NCBI RefSeq assembly: GCF_009829085.1
Contig: NZ_WUQY01000008.1
Span: 49,759-113,758 of the forward strand
Source of the DNA: Sphingobacterium bovisgrunnientis
GTDB lineage: Bacteria > Bacteroidota > Bacteroidia > Sphingobacteriales > Sphingobacteriaceae
Direction of reading: 5' to 3'
Length of the DNA: 64,000 nt
The notes beneath the pieces are model-generated. The model was not told the DNA's origin, made no database searches, and saw only the letters and a list, made by a program, of their open reading frames with translations. Below, piece after piece: positions 1 through 9,273 of this stretch; positions within the stretch are counted from its first letter, which is position 1, and every line of letters starts with the position of its first letter. A program made the position numbers and the translations under genes.

Positions 1-1048
1 AGCAGAGAAAGATCAAACGAAATGGCATGCGCCAGGTTTATTTGATAAAATTACGGGAGAAATTAAGAAAACGGTTTACGAAAAGCCGCAGCCTCCAAAA
101 TATCAAGATGTATTTGGTCACACATTAGTGGAATTGGCGGAAGCTAATGACAAAATAATGGGTATAACTCCCGCTATGCCAAGTGGCTCGTCGATGAATA
201 TTATGATGAATGCGATGCCAGATCGTGCATTTGATGTAGGTATTGCTGAGCAACATGCTGTTACATTTAGTGCAGGATTAGCTACACAGGAGCTTGTTCC
301 ATTTTGTAATATCTATTCGTCATTCATGCAACGTGCTTATGATCAGGTGATTCATGATGTCGCATTGCAAAAATTAAATGTAGTGTTTTGCTTGGATCGA
401 GCAGGTTTGGTTGGTGCAGATGGTCCTACGCATCATGGTGCTTATGATGTAGCTTTTATGCGCTGTATACCTAATCTTACGATAGCGGCGCCTATGAATG
501 AGGAAGAGCTGCGTAATATGATGTACACATCCCAACTGGAGGATATGGGGCCTTTTGTGATTCGTTATCCAAGAGGAAATGGTGTTATGCCTGATTGGAA
601 GCGCCCATTCAAAGCATTGCCTATTGGTAAAGGCCGAAAATTAATGGATGGCGAAGAGGTTGCTATAATTACTTTAGGTCATATAGGTAATGAAGCTGCT
701 AAAGCAATAATAGAATTAAATACTGAAGGAATTTATCCTGCACACTATGACATTCGTTTTGTAAAACCAATTGATGAGGACTTGTTACACGAGGTTTTCC
801 AAAAATTCAATAAAGTAATAACTGTGGAAGACGGGGTGCTACCTGGTGGTTTCGGGTCTGCGGTATTGGAATTCATGTCTAATAACAATTATTCTGCACA
901 GGTAATTCGTCTTGGTATTCCTGATGAGATTGTGGAACACGGTGAACAAACTGAGCTTTGGAATATATGTAAATACGATGCGAAGTCAATTTCTGAAACA
1001 TGTAAAAAGTTGGTTAAAACTTTGCCTACGCATTCACAAGTGGGATAA
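1..1048 (+). CDS. dxs: 1-deoxy-D-xylulose-5-phosphate synthase, C-terminal part (5' end outside window)
   Basis: Thiamine-diphosphate enzyme that condenses pyruvate with glyceraldehyde 3-phosphate, the first step of the MEP isoprenoid pathway; cytoplasmic. The reading frame is open to base 2, with WHAPGLFDK just before the apparent GTG start at 128, so the gene continues beyond the window edge and 128 is not the start. Visible are the central transketolase pyrimidine-binding domain ([33 protein letters not shown]) and the C-terminal transketolase domain ([14 protein letters not shown]). About 348 of the usual 630-640 residues are present. A strong terminator follows, so dxs is not cotranscribed with dnaA. 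Identification is firm. Confidence 0.95.
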   Translation, partial: AEKDQTKWHAPGLFDKITGEIKKTVYEKPQPPKYQDVFGHTLVELAEANDKIMGITPAMPSGSSMNIMMNAMPDRAFDVGIAEQHAVTFSAGLATQELVPFCNIYSSFMQRAYDQVIHDVALQKLNVVFCLDRAGLVGADGPTHHGAYDVAFMRCIPNLTIAAPMNEEELRNMMYTSQLEDMGPFVIRYPRGNGVMPDWKRPFKALPIGKGRKLMDGEEVAIITLGHIGNEAAKAIIELNTEGIYPAHYDIRFVKPIDEDLLHEVFQKFNKVITVEDGVLPGGFGSAVLEFMSNNNYSAQVIRLGIPDEIVEHGEQTELWNICKYDAKSISETCKKLVKTLPTHSQVG

Positions 1049-1072
1049 CGCTTTAGTATTAAAAATATAATT

Positions 1073-1105
1073 AAAGAGCCACAAATTTTGTGGCTCTTTT
1101 TCTTT
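1073..1105 (+). terminator. Intrinsic terminator of dxs
   Basis: A 13-nt arm AAAGAGCCACAAA (1073-1085) and its perfect complement (1087-1099) form a hairpin followed by a T-rich run, 25 bases after the dxs stop. Confidence 0.9.
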
Positions 1106-1417
1106 TAATATAATGGAATATTTTATTTATTTTAGGTGTAGAAAGTTTTCCACAAGCTTATAAATAAACCTCAATAAAAGTTTTGTTTTTTGATTGAATT
1201 TATCTTTATTAAAGAGTTGTGGAAAAGTTTGATTTGACATCAAAATATGAACCTGTGATCATTAAAATTTAACTTAACTAATTGATTATTAATGATTTTT
1301 ATTTTTTTTATAGTTTAACTTTTTTAGGTGAGAAATTTTTGTCATCTTCGTTGAAAGGGAAAGTTATAAACAATTTTTGTATCAATAATTGGTTATCAAG
1401 TTATTAACAATTTAAGA
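1106..1417. promoter_or_regulatory. AT-rich dnaA upstream region with DnaA-box-like 9-mers
   Basis: Gene-free spacer before dnaA. TTTTCCACA occurs at 1146-1154 and, inverted, at 1218-1226; TTATAAACA is at 1364-1372 and TTATTAACA at 1401-1409. Each is one or two changes from the classical TTATNCACA DnaA box. The stretch 1230-1345 is very A+T rich, as a duplex-unwinding element would be. It is either the dnaA autoregulatory promoter or part of oriC; the sequence alone cannot separate these. Confidence 0.5.
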
Positions 1418-2845
1418 ATGGAAAAAACGTATACAAGTGTTTGGAATAATTGTCTTCAAGTGATTAAAGACAACATTCCGGCGCAAAGTTATAAGACATG
1501 GTTCGAACCTGTGAAAGCAGTTCGTTTGGAGGAGAACGTTTTAACTATTCAAGTGCCTAGTTTATTTTTTTACGAGTGGTTGGAAGAGCATTATGTAGGT
1601 ATCCTACGTAAGACGGTGAAGAAATTTTTAGGAGAACAAGGAAGATTAGAGTATAATATTGTAGTAGAGAAATCTTCTACTAACACGCCTTATACAACTA
1701 ATCTACCATCTAATGGTAATGGTGCTGAAGGCAAAAAGCAGTCTATACCTGTCCCTGTAGCATTAAACAAAAATATAAAGAACCCTTTTGTCATTCCAGG
1801 ACTTAAAAAGCTACAAGTTGATCCGCAATTGAATCAAAACTACACGTTTGAGAATTTTGTGGAAGGCGAATGTAACCGTCTGGCACGATCTGCTGGTTAT
1901 GCTGTAGCAAACAAACCTGGAGGAACTTCTTTTAATCCGTTAATGTTATATGGTGATGTAGGTTTAGGCAAGACACACTTGGCTCAAGCTATAGGTAATG
2001 AGATCAAGAGGAATTTACCAGATAAGTTGGTTATCTATGTTTCTTGTGAAAAATTCTGTCAGCAATTCGTGGACTCATTGAAAAACAATACAATCAATGA
2101 TTTTGTGAATTTTTACCAAGCAATGGACGTCATTATTATGGATGATGTACACAATTTTGCTGGAAAGGAAAAAACACAGGATATTTTCTTCCACATCTTC
2201 AATCATTTGCATCAATCTGGAAAGCAAATTATTTTGACTTCAGACAAACCACCTAAAGACTTGTCTGGTTTGGAAGAACGTTTGTTAAGTCGTTTTAAAT
2301 GGGGATTATCTGCGGATATTCAAATTCCAGATTTGGAAACAAGAATGGCTATCTTGAAGAAGAAAATGTATTCTGATGGTATTGAGCTTCCAGAGACAGT
2401 TGTGGAATATGTTGCTACACAAATCGATAATAGCGTACGTGAATTAGAAGGCGCTATGGTTTCATTGTTGGCACAATCTACGCTTAACAAGAAAGAAATA
2501 GACTTGAATCTAGCGAAGTCTATGCTGAAGAATTTCGTTAAGAATACGCATAAGGAGATTTCGATGGAGTATATCCAGAAATTGGTATGTGAGTATTTTG
2601 AAGTTCCGGTAGAGATGGTTAAATCAAAAGTACGTAAACGCGAAATCGTACAGGCGCGTCAAATTTCCATGTACTTGGCTAAAAATCACACTAAATCTTC
2701 ACTTAAGACGATTGGTAACTTCTTTGGTGGTCGTGACCACTCTACGGTTATCTACGCATGCCAAACAGTTGAGGATTTGATCGAAACGGACAAGAAGTTT
2801 AAAACATATGTCCAAGACATTCAGAAGAAATTAAAAACTTCGTAA
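1418..2845 (+). CDS. dnaA: Chromosomal replication initiator protein DnaA
   Basis: AAA+ ATPase that binds DnaA boxes at oriC, opens the duplex and loads the helicase; also a transcription factor. The 475 residues are a normal family length. Domain I (about 1-85) is followed by a linker; Walker A GDVGLGKTH lies near residues 179-187, Walker B IIMDDVH follows, and the sensor arginine region is ERLLSRFKWGL. Domain IV carries the DNA-binding signature GGRDHSTVIYAC near the C-terminus. The ATG at 1418 gives the typical N-terminus. dnaN is not adjacent here: it lies 5.3 kb downstream beyond a minus-strand operon. Upstream DnaA-box-like motifs suggest autoregulation. Confidence 0.97.
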   Translation: MEKTYTSVWNNCLQVIKDNIPAQSYKTWFEPVKAVRLEENVLTIQVPSLFFYEWLEEHYVGILRKTVKKFLGEQGRLEYNIVVEKSSTNTPYTTNLPSNGNGAEGKKQSIPVPVALNKNIKNPFVIPGLKKLQVDPQLNQNYTFENFVEGECNRLARSAGYAVANKPGGTSFNPLMLYGDVGLGKTHLAQAIGNEIKRNLPDKLVIYVSCEKFCQQFVDSLKNNTINDFVNFYQAMDVIIMDDVHNFAGKEKTQDIFFHIFNHLHQSGKQIILTSDKPPKDLSGLEERLLSRFKWGLSADIQIPDLETRMAILKKKMYSDGIELPETVVEYVATQIDNSVRELEGAMVSLLAQSTLNKKEIDLNLAKSMLKNFVKNTHKEISMEYIQKLVCEYFEVPVEMVKSKVRKREIVQARQISMYLAKNHTKSSLKTIGNFFGGRDHSTVIYACQTVEDLIETDKKFKTYVQDIQKKLKTS

Positions 2846-2876
2846 GAAGTAACGAAATAATTTTAGTGGTAAAATG

Positions 2877-2905
2877 AAAAGGCGGAAATTAATTCCGCCT
2901 TTTTT
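2877..2905. terminator. Terminator between dnaA and the convergent small exported gene
   Basis: Arms AAAAGGCGGAA and TTCCGCCTTTT flank a short ATTAA loop, with A-run on the left and T-run on the right, so it can work in both directions for these convergent genes. Confidence 0.85.
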
Positions 2906-2957
2906 GATTCATGAAATCAGTGATTTCTAAAATTGCAATAAATTATGAATTAGATTT

Positions 2958-3350
2958 TTAGTTGTTTCCTTCTTCTTTTTTCTCTTCTTTATGTTCAGCT
3001 TGCTCTTCTTCTTTTTTACCTTTTTGCTCTTCTAAATATTTAGCGAAAGCTACTTTTTGATCATCATTTAGTTGTTCTGATATTTTTTGATGAGCAGTAG
3101 CTTGAGCAGCTTCAATTTGTTGTTTTACTACATCAGCAGCTAATGTTGTGTCTGCTTTGATCGCGTGTTTGGCAGTAACTTTTTCCAATACTATAGTAAA
3201 TATAGCCGCTTGTTGATCTTCATTCAATGTCAAGACTTGTGTCAGCTCATCGACTTTTTGTTTTGCTTTTGTTTCTGGATTAATGTCTTGTGCAAATGTT
3301 AATGTAATTGCAAATAAAAAGCTTAGACCTGTTAAAATTAATTTTCTCAT
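2958..3350 (-). CDS. Small exported LTxxQ/Spy-like protein
   Basis: 130 residues. Signal peptide MRKLILTGLSFLFAITLTFA, then an all-helical mature part with the LTLNEDQQAAI segment typical of Spy/CpxP/LTxxQ-type periplasmic proteins, a second LNDDQKVAFAKYLEE segment, and a lysine/glutamate-rich tail (KKEEEQAEHKEEKKEE). The Spy fold is a periplasmic chaperone or metal/envelope-stress sensor in enterobacteria; that role here is inference. It sits beside a second gene of the same type in the same orientation, but the terminator at 3471-3501 lies between them, so the two are probably separate transcripts. Function is not established. Confidence 0.7.
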   Translation of the reverse strand: MRKLILTGLSFLFAITLTFAQDINPETKAKQKVDELTQVLTLNEDQQAAIFTIVLEKVTAKHAIKADTTLAADVVKQQIEAAQATAHQKISEQLNDDQKVAFAKYLEEQKGKKEEEQAEHKEEKKEEGNN

Positions 3351-3470
3351 AGCATTTAAAATTTATGTGTTTACTCTTTTATTAATTCATTTAGTACTAT
3401 AACTGTTGAAAAGGGTAAAATGTTGTGTTGATTGTATCTGGTTTGTTACAATTTAACATGTTTTAACAAA

Positions 3471-3501
3471 AAAGGGCTTATTTCAACGAAATAAGCCCTT
3501 T
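3471..3501 (-). terminator. Terminator of the 3521-3898 gene
   Basis: Perfect 14-bp arms (3471-3484 and 3488-3501) around AAC; on the minus strand the stem is followed by a run of T, giving a standard intrinsic terminator. Confidence 0.9.
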
Positions 3502-3520
3502 AGTTAATATGTATGTACTA

Positions 3521-3898
3521 CTAGTTGTTTGGTCTTTGGCCACCAAAGCCTCTTCCTCGTTGACTAGCTATCTCATCATATTTTTTTCCTTGTTCTTCAT
3601 TTAAGAAAGTTTTCACCTTTTTAGTTTGTTTTTCACGAATAGCTCTCATACTATTCATTGCAGCTTCACGATCGTCTCCTGTGTTACTAAATACTTTTTG
3701 CATTTCCACAGAAGAAGCTAAAACATATTTTTTGATGGAGTCTTGTTGTGTTTGTGTAAGGTTTAGTTCTTTTGTAAGACGTTCCATTTGCATTTTCGTC
3801 ATTTCTTCAGGCGTACGTTGCTGACGTGGACCACCCTGTTGCGCATTAGCAAGCCCCAAGCTTAATACTAATGCTAATAAAGTAATTACACTTTTCAT
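3521..3898 (-). CDS. Small exported LTxxQ/Spy-like protein, glycine-rich tail
   Basis: 125 residues. Signal peptide ends ALVLSLGLANA, then QQGGPRQQRTPEE. The core has two helical LTxxQ-like segments (LNLTQTQQDSIKKYV; FLNEEQGKKYDEI), and the tail is basic and glycine-rich (QRGRGFGGQRP). This resembles small periplasmic LTxxQ proteins of Bacteroidota, which are often near metal-efflux or envelope-stress genes; no such gene is present here. It is the upstream one of a tandem pair, about 170 bases before the 2958-3350 gene, and ends at its own terminator. Role unknown. Confidence 0.7.
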   Translation of the reverse strand: MKSVITLLALVLSLGLANAQQGGPRQQRTPEEMTKMQMERLTKELNLTQTQQDSIKKYVLASSVEMQKVFSNTGDDREAAMNSMRAIREKQTKKVKTFLNEEQGKKYDEIASQRGRGFGGQRPNN

Positions 3899-3956
3899 AA
3901 GTTTTAAATGTTTTTAAGTTTATAATTGAACTTAGACTCTAACTTGATGAAATAGT

Positions 3957-4994
3957 TTAATTGAGATTATGAGAAATATAATTTTCTATAAAATGATCAA
4001 AGGTTGTTTGTTGATGATCTGCTGATTGCAAATGGATAGGGATGTAGTATAAAGGATAGTTTTGAAAAGCACTATCTTCTATGCGTTGTATGTCTTTCTC
4101 CGTTGTAAGAATCAATTTATTCGAAGATTGAATGAAATCAAATTTTGCTTTAATGTTATCAAAATCACTAGACGTGAAATTATGATGGTCTGGATATTTT
4201 ACTAAATGAACAATATTTCTATTCTTTTTCAAAAATTCGACAAGTGGTTTTGGATTTGCGATTCCGCAGAATAATAGTATATCTTTACCTTCCAATTTTT
4301 CTGATAAAACTTCTCCTTGTTTATTACGCAGAATATCATAGCCAATTTTGGTATAGAAAATAGGTGCTATATTGTGTTTGCGGAGTATATGTTCTATATG
4401 TGCTTTTTGTTCGTCTGTAATAACATCTGGACATTTGGTAATAATAATAAGATCAGCTCTTTTGGTGGAAGAAATAATATCCCTAAAATCACCTGTCGGT
4501 AAAGTGATTATTGGCTTTCTGAAAGAATTAAAGTCAAAAAGTAATATCGCGTAGCCCGGCTTTAATTTTCTGTGTTGAAAGGCATCATCCAATAGTATTA
4601 CATCATGTTGGTCTTGCAGTTTCTCAACACCTTCGCAACGATTTTCATTAACTGCGACAGTTACTTCAGGAAATTTAGTTTTAAATTGTAAAGGCTCATC
4701 TCCTACTTCAAATGCTTTTGAAGTAGTTTGTACAAGTCTAAAACCTTTTGTCTTGCGTCCGTAGCCACGACTTAGTGTTGCAATTTTGTATTTATCCTTC
4801 AGTAATTTGATAAGGTATTCTGTCAATGGGCTTTTCCCTGTACCACCAATAGCCAAATTGCCGATGACAATTGTTGGAATTTGGAAGGACTTGCTTTTGA
4901 GGATTTCTTTGTCATACAATAGATTTCTTAGCCAAATGATGCTATGGTATATTATGGTAAAAGGTAATAAAATCCACCGTAGAATAGTTATCAT
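3957..4994 (-). CDS. lpxK: Tetraacyldisaccharide 4'-kinase LpxK
   Basis: Inner-membrane-associated kinase that phosphorylates the 4' position of the lipid A precursor disaccharide (sixth step of the Raetz pathway). 345 residues, usual length. A hydrophobic N-terminal segment (about 1-28) is followed by the P-loop GGTGKSPLTEYL (about 50-61), then GYGRKTKGF, the DDAFQHRKL motif and a late DKDIQ-type TTEKDIQRI segment. The ATG at 4994 overlaps the gldH stop (ATGA), which implies translational coupling. It is the last gene of a holB-ricT-gldH-lpxK operon. Confidence 0.95.
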   Translation of the reverse strand: MITILRWILLPFTIIYHSIIWLRNLLYDKEILKSKSFQIPTIVIGNLAIGGTGKSPLTEYLIKLLKDKYKIATLSRGYGRKTKGFRLVQTTSKAFEVGDEPLQFKTKFPEVTVAVNENRCEGVEKLQDQHDVILLDDAFQHRKLKPGYAILLFDFNSFRKPIITLPTGDFRDIISSTKRADLIIITKCPDVITDEQKAHIEHILRKHNIAPIFYTKIGYDILRNKQGEVLSEKLEGKDILLFCGIANPKPLVEFLKKNRNIVHLVKYPDHHNFTSSDFDNIKAKFDFIQSSNKLILTTEKDIQRIEDSAFQNYPLYYIPIHLQSADHQQTTFDHFIENYISHNLN

Positions 4995-5449
4995 TTTTTG
5001 ATGATTTTGATGCCAACATCAGTCACTTCGGGCAAAGGGTTGACCCGCATATTCTGCTCTAATCCAAAAGTATATACTCCTGTATCGGGGAAAGTAAAAT
5101 TAGATTTCGCTAAATACTGTATTTCATATAAGGAGCCAGAAGATTGACCTACCCATTTCCCATCAAGTTCTGCCAACTTAATTTCTTTGCGGTAGCTGGT
5201 GTCTGCTATACCTTTTCCCTTTGCGTGTAACAGCAAGTATATATTCGAATAATCATACAGATTTGTATGCCTTAAGTTGATGTAGACATCATATTTAGCT
5301 TTATTATCCTTGATATTGACGGCAAACGAAGGCACTTGGCTATAATTCCAGGACCTATCAGTTACTTCTTTATTCTCTTCATAGTAGGCATCACTGGTAC
5401 ATGAAGAAAACAAATTACATACGACCAAGAAAGCTAAAAACTTTTTCAT
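4991..5449 (-). CDS. gldH: Gliding motility lipoprotein GldH
   Basis: 152 residues with a lipoprotein signal (LVVCNLFSSC; the lipidated Cys is residue 17). The mature domain matches GldH of Flavobacterium: an early Y-SQVPSFAVNI segment and a beta-rich body with YLLLHAKGKG and FTFPDTGVYTFGLEQNMR. GldH is needed for gliding in Flavobacterium johnsoniae but is also kept in many non-gliding Bacteroidota, so motility should not be concluded from it. The gene lies 23 nt after ricT and overlaps lpxK by 4 nt. The association of GldH with RicT and HolB genes is a conserved Bacteroidota neighbourhood as I recall it. Confidence 0.88.
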   Translation of the reverse strand: MKKFLAFLVVCNLFSSCTSDAYYEENKEVTDRSWNYSQVPSFAVNIKDNKAKYDVYINLRHTNLYDYSNIYLLLHAKGKGIADTSYRKEIKLAELDGKWVGQSSGSLYEIQYLAKSNFTFPDTGVYTFGLEQNMRVNPLPEVTDVGIKIIKK

Positions 5450-5472
5450 ATTAAAAAATATAGGTGGTGAAA

Positions 5473-6855
5473 TTATTCACCACCACTTTGTTGTTTATTG
5501 TCGTTTGATTTATTCCTATTGCGGTTATTGTTGAATCTCCTTTTTTTCTTTTGTTCGGGAGATTTCTGCTTGTTGTCAGTAGGCTTTACTTCGGTATCTA
5601 CCTTTTTCTGCTCTCTAGGCGCAGGTCGAGGCTTTTGTTCTTTGTTGACTGGTACAGATACCGATTTATCATTTTCTACTTTAGAAGCAACAACAGCTTG
5701 TTTAGTACGAGGCTTTTTCTTCTTGCGTTTTCTGTTTTTTTCATCCAAACGTGTCAAACTATCTTGGCCGACAACATTTTCATAATCTAGAATTACAGGT
5801 TTAGCAACTTCCATTTTTTCAGGAGCACGATCTAAGCTTTCAGGCTTCTCACCTTTTTTATTTTGCTCTGCTAGCTCTTTTACTTTTTTGATAGGCAAAG
5901 GAATCCAGCTCTCAGCTCCAGGGTACGAAAACCACATTGTTTTTTTGAAAATATCGGTTTTTTGTAGATATGCAACACCATTACGTGTTTCAATACGATC
6001 TACATCATTCGGAATATCCTTCAAAGCATCCATGTAGCTATCCAATTCATAGTTGAGACAACATTTCAACTTACCACATTGACCCGCAAGCTTAAGCGTA
6101 TTCAAGGAAAGATTTTGATAACGTGCTGCCGAAGTAGAAACTGTTTTGAAGTCTGTCAACCAAGTTGAACAACACAATTCGCGACCGCAAGAACCAATTC
6201 CACCTAAGCGACTAGCTTCCTGACGCATTCCAATTTGGCGCATTTCGATACGAATACGAAAAGATTCCGCCATTTTTTTGATTAACTCACGGAAATCCAC
6301 ACGTCCTTCAGCCGTATAGTAAAAGGTTGCTTTTGTCTTATCTCCTTGGTAGTCTACATCTGAAATTTTCATGGAAAGACCTAAGTCCAAAGCCAATTTA
6401 CGCGCCTTATGCATGGTTTCCCATTCCAATTCTTTTGCCGCATTGTATTTCGCTACATCAGCTTCATTCGCTTTTCTGTAGATTTTCTTCTCTACTGTTT
6501 CAGGATTTACATTGTTTTTCTTCAGTTGAAGACGAACCAATTCTCCTGTAAGCGATACGTGTCCAATATCATAACCTCCCGTAGAAGGTTCTACTGCGAC
6601 CATTTCCCCCATTTCAAGATAAAGATTGTCCGTGTTCACAAAGAAATCCTTGCGAGATCCTTTGAAACGAACTTCTACTATATTGAAAGGTTTATAATTT
6701 GATGGCAAATCCATATCGGAAAGCCAGTCATACACATCTAATTTATTACATCCGCTGGTCATGCAGGTTCCGTTGTTATTACAGCCTGCAGGTACAGTAC
6801 CTAATTTGCTGCTCGTACCACAACCACCACCGGATGAGCAACTGCCACATCCCAT
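5473..6855 (-). CDS. ricT: PSP1-domain regulatory iron-sulfur protein, RicT (YaaT)-like
   Basis: 460 residues. It starts with a cysteine-rich stretch (MGCGSCSSGGGCG, then C25, C31, C36), followed by a PSP1-type core at roughly 60-200, and the conserved cysteine pairs GSCGRELCCSTW and GQCGKLKCCLNYE. In Bacillus the RicT/YaaT protein joins RicA and RicF in a complex that carries iron-sulfur clusters and controls RNase Y processing; whether the Bacteroidota form does this is inference. The last 120 residues are basic, low complexity (KKKKPRTKQ, FNNNRNRNKSNDNKQQ) and probably disordered or RNA binding. The gene lies 10 nt after holB. Confidence 0.88.
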   Translation of the reverse strand: MGCGSCSSGGGCGTSSKLGTVPAGCNNNGTCMTSGCNKLDVYDWLSDMDLPSNYKPFNIVEVRFKGSRKDFFVNTDNLYLEMGEMVAVEPSTGGYDIGHVSLTGELVRLQLKKNNVNPETVEKKIYRKANEADVAKYNAAKELEWETMHKARKLALDLGLSMKISDVDYQGDKTKATFYYTAEGRVDFRELIKKMAESFRIRIEMRQIGMRQEASRLGGIGSCGRELCCSTWLTDFKTVSTSAARYQNLSLNTLKLAGQCGKLKCCLNYELDSYMDALKDIPNDVDRIETRNGVAYLQKTDIFKKTMWFSYPGAESWIPLPIKKVKELAEQNKKGEKPESLDRAPEKMEVAKPVILDYENVVGQDSLTRLDEKNRKRKKKKPRTKQAVVASKVENDKSVSVPVNKEQKPRPAPREQKKVDTEVKPTDNKQKSPEQKKKRRFNNNRNRNKSNDNKQQSGGE

Positions 6856-6865
6856 ATTTTTCTTT

Positions 6866-8011
6866 CTATATATATTGAGTCCCTTTTGGGAACGTTTGAT
6901 ATTTGAACAATAAAACTAATTGCAAAGATAAATCTAAAAATAATATTTTAGGATTACCATTTCTTTCGATGCCGTAATGTGTTTTTTCTAACAAATCGAT
7001 GGCTTCTGTCAACTGTTCAAATAGGTATAATTCACTAAATTTTTCGACAAACTTCAGCTCTTCTTCTTTCAAAAATACTAAACTCCGTAAACCATGCTGA
7101 ATCAACATGATTTGTCGAATTATATTAATAGCATAAAGTAAGAAACTTTTTTGATTTTCACGTCCTAGTTTTGCAAGATTGTCGTCACTGAGTTTCAAAA
7201 TATCAGCTCCGCGATCGGTTACAATGGCGCGCATCCATTCAACAAAATTTGTAAAATTACTGTTATGCTCTTGATAGGATAAAAGATTCAGCGCTTCTTG
7301 CACATTTCCATCGGCGATGAAGGCAATTTCATTAGCCACCGAATTTTCTATTTGATGTTTTTCTACGAGGTAATTTTTCATCTCGTCATGTCCAATCTTA
7401 TTGATTTTGACAAGTTGTGTCCGCGAGATAATCGTATTGAGTATGCGTTCTTGATTTTCAGCTACCAAAAGGAATAATGTTTTGGCGGGCGGTTCCTCGA
7501 TGAGCTTTAATAAAGCATTTCCTTCTTTATCCAAATATTCAGGCAGCCACATAATCAAAACCTTGTATTCTGCTTCAAAAGATTTTAAGCTTAGTTTTTT
7601 GATAATGTCATGTACTTCCTTGATCGGAATATTAGCTTGCTTATTTCCTGCTTCTAACTGATCGCGCCAATAGTTCAATCCTAAATAAGGATTTTTAATT
7701 AAGGCAGAGCGCCATTCTTGCAAGACATCAATAGCTATTGCTGTATCTTTTGAAGGATAAAACGGGTATGAAAAATGCAAATCTGGGTGGATTAGACGTT
7801 CATATTTGTGACAAGAGCCACAATATCCACAGCTGTCATTTTCGAGCTTATTTTCACAATTGATATATTGGGCATAAGCTACCGCAAGAGCAAGTGAACC
7901 AGATCCTTCGGGACCTAAAAATAACTGCGCATGACTCACTCGGTTATTTTTAACCGAATTTAGCAGATGATTTTTGACCTCTTGATGTCCTATTATTTCC
8001 TTGAATTGCAT
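6866..8011 (-). CDS. holB: DNA polymerase III subunit delta' (clamp-loader)
   Basis: 381 residues. The AAA+ clamp-loader fold opens with HAQLFLGPEGSGSLALAV: the P-loop lysine is replaced (GPEGSGSL, residues 33-40), as expected for the non-hydrolysing delta' subunit. A four-cysteine zinc module follows (C52, C61, C64, C67). Later motifs are KVLIMWLPEYLDKEGNALLKLIEEPP and the SRT sensor in IISRTQLV. It loads the beta clamp (dnaN, adjacent and divergent) onto primed DNA. First gene of the holB-ricT-gldH-lpxK operon, with a promoter box just upstream. Confidence 0.92.
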   Translation of the reverse strand: MQFKEIIGHQEVKNHLLNSVKNNRVSHAQLFLGPEGSGSLALAVAYAQYINCENKLENDSCGYCGSCHKYERLIHPDLHFSYPFYPSKDTAIAIDVLQEWRSALIKNPYLGLNYWRDQLEAGNKQANIPIKEVHDIIKKLSLKSFEAEYKVLIMWLPEYLDKEGNALLKLIEEPPAKTLFLLVAENQERILNTIISRTQLVKINKIGHDEMKNYLVEKHQIENSVANEIAFIADGNVQEALNLLSYQEHNSNFTNFVEWMRAIVTDRGADILKLSDDNLAKLGRENQKSFLLYAINIIRQIMLIQHGLRSLVFLKEEELKFVEKFSELYLFEQLTEAIDLLEKTHYGIERNGNPKILFLDLSLQLVLLFKYQTFPKGTQYI

Positions 8012-8024
8012 AAAAATTTCAACA

Positions 8025-8032
8025 CAAATGTA
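8025..8032 (-). promoter_or_regulatory. Putative -7 box of the holB operon
   Basis: TACATTTG on the minus strand fits the Bacteroidota TAnnTTTG -7 consensus and ends 13 nt before the holB ATG. No clear -33 TTG was seen. Confidence 0.55.
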
Positions 8033-8135
8033 CTAAAATTAAAATTGTATAAATAATAGTCTTGTGATGGCTAGAGATTCGAATTTTAGATATAAATTAC
8101 GTAATATTGCATACAAGTAAAATATCGCAAAAAGC

Positions 8136-9260
8136 ATGAGATTCATTGTATCCACTTCAGTCTTATTAAAACAACTTCAAGCCATCAGTGGCGCTTCGAG
8201 TAGTAGCACTGTTCTTCCAATTTTGGAAAACTTCTTGTTTGAAATCAAAGACAATATGCTGACTATATCAGCTACAGATTTACAAACAAGTATGGTTACT
8301 TCTTTGCCAATAGAAGCAAAAGAAGAAGGTCGAGTAGCGATGCCATCCAAAATTTTGATCGATACGTTAAAAACGTTACCCGATCAGCCGGTGGCTTTTT
8401 CTGTAGATACCAAAACATTAGCTATTGAGATTAGTGCAGGTGACGGTAAATACAAATTGAGTGGCGAAAATGCGGATGATTTTCCAAAAATTCCTGTTGT
8501 AGATAATGTTTCTACAGTAAAATTGGCTTCTTCTATTTTGTCTGAAGCGATTAATAAAACAATTTTTGCGGTAAGTAATGATGAATTACGTCCTGCGATG
8601 TCAGGTGTGTTGGTTCAATTGAATGAACAAAATATCACATTTGTATCGACGGATGCGCATAGATTAGTTAGATATCGTCGTACAGATGTAGGTGCAGAGA
8701 AATCAACATCAATTATTCTTCCAAAGAAAGCGTTGACTTTACTGAAATCTTCTTTGCCTTCGGATGATACTTCGGTTTCTATTGAATATAATAATACAAA
8801 TGCATTCTTCCAATTCGGAAGCATCAATTTGATTTGTCGTCTTGTAGATGAGCGTTACCCAGATTATGAAGCGGTAATTCCTCAAGTAAATCCAAATAAA
8901 TTAACTGTAGATCGTTCGTTGTTCTTAAACATTCTACGTCGTGTAGTGATTTTTGCAAACAAGACAACGCATCAAGTACGTTTGAAAATCAATGGTTCGG
9001 AATTACATATTTCGGCAGAAGATTTAGATTTCTCGAATGAGGCACACGAAAGATTGAGCTGTCAATTTGAAGGTGACGATATGGAAATCGGTTTCAACGC
9101 AAAGTTTTTAGTTGAAATGTTGAACAATTTGAACTGTGAAGAGGTGGTGTTGGAAATGAGTAGTCCTAATCGTGCAGGTCTTTTGGTGCCAGCTGTGAAA
9201 GCAGACAATGAAGAGATCTTGATGTTGGTGATGCCTGTAATGTTGAATAACTACAATTAA
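8136..9260 (+). CDS. dnaN: DNA polymerase III sliding clamp (beta subunit)
   Basis: 374 residues, normal length for the three-domain beta clamp, which encircles DNA and tethers polymerase III. The start MRFIVSTSVLLKQLQAISG, the SGEDFP-type SGENADDFPKIP, the VSTDAHRLVRYR motif, the domain-3 LVDERYPDYEAVIP and the C-terminal LVMPVMLN, which forms part of the peptide-binding pocket, are all as in the family. It is divergent from holB, the clamp-loader gene, and is followed after 13 nt by a DedA gene that probably shares its transcript. Confidence 0.97.
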   Translation: MRFIVSTSVLLKQLQAISGASSSSTVLPILENFLFEIKDNMLTISATDLQTSMVTSLPIEAKEEGRVAMPSKILIDTLKTLPDQPVAFSVDTKTLAIEISAGDGKYKLSGENADDFPKIPVVDNVSTVKLASSILSEAINKTIFAVSNDELRPAMSGVLVQLNEQNITFVSTDAHRLVRYRRTDVGAEKSTSIILPKKALTLLKSSLPSDDTSVSIEYNNTNAFFQFGSINLICRLVDERYPDYEAVIPQVNPNKLTVDRSLFLNILRRVVIFANKTTHQVRLKINGSELHISAEDLDFSNEAHERLSCQFEGDDMEIGFNAKFLVEMLNNLNCEEVVLEMSSPNRAGLLVPAVKADNEEILMLVMPVMLNNYN

Positions 9261-9273
9261 TCTTTAGCTCGTT

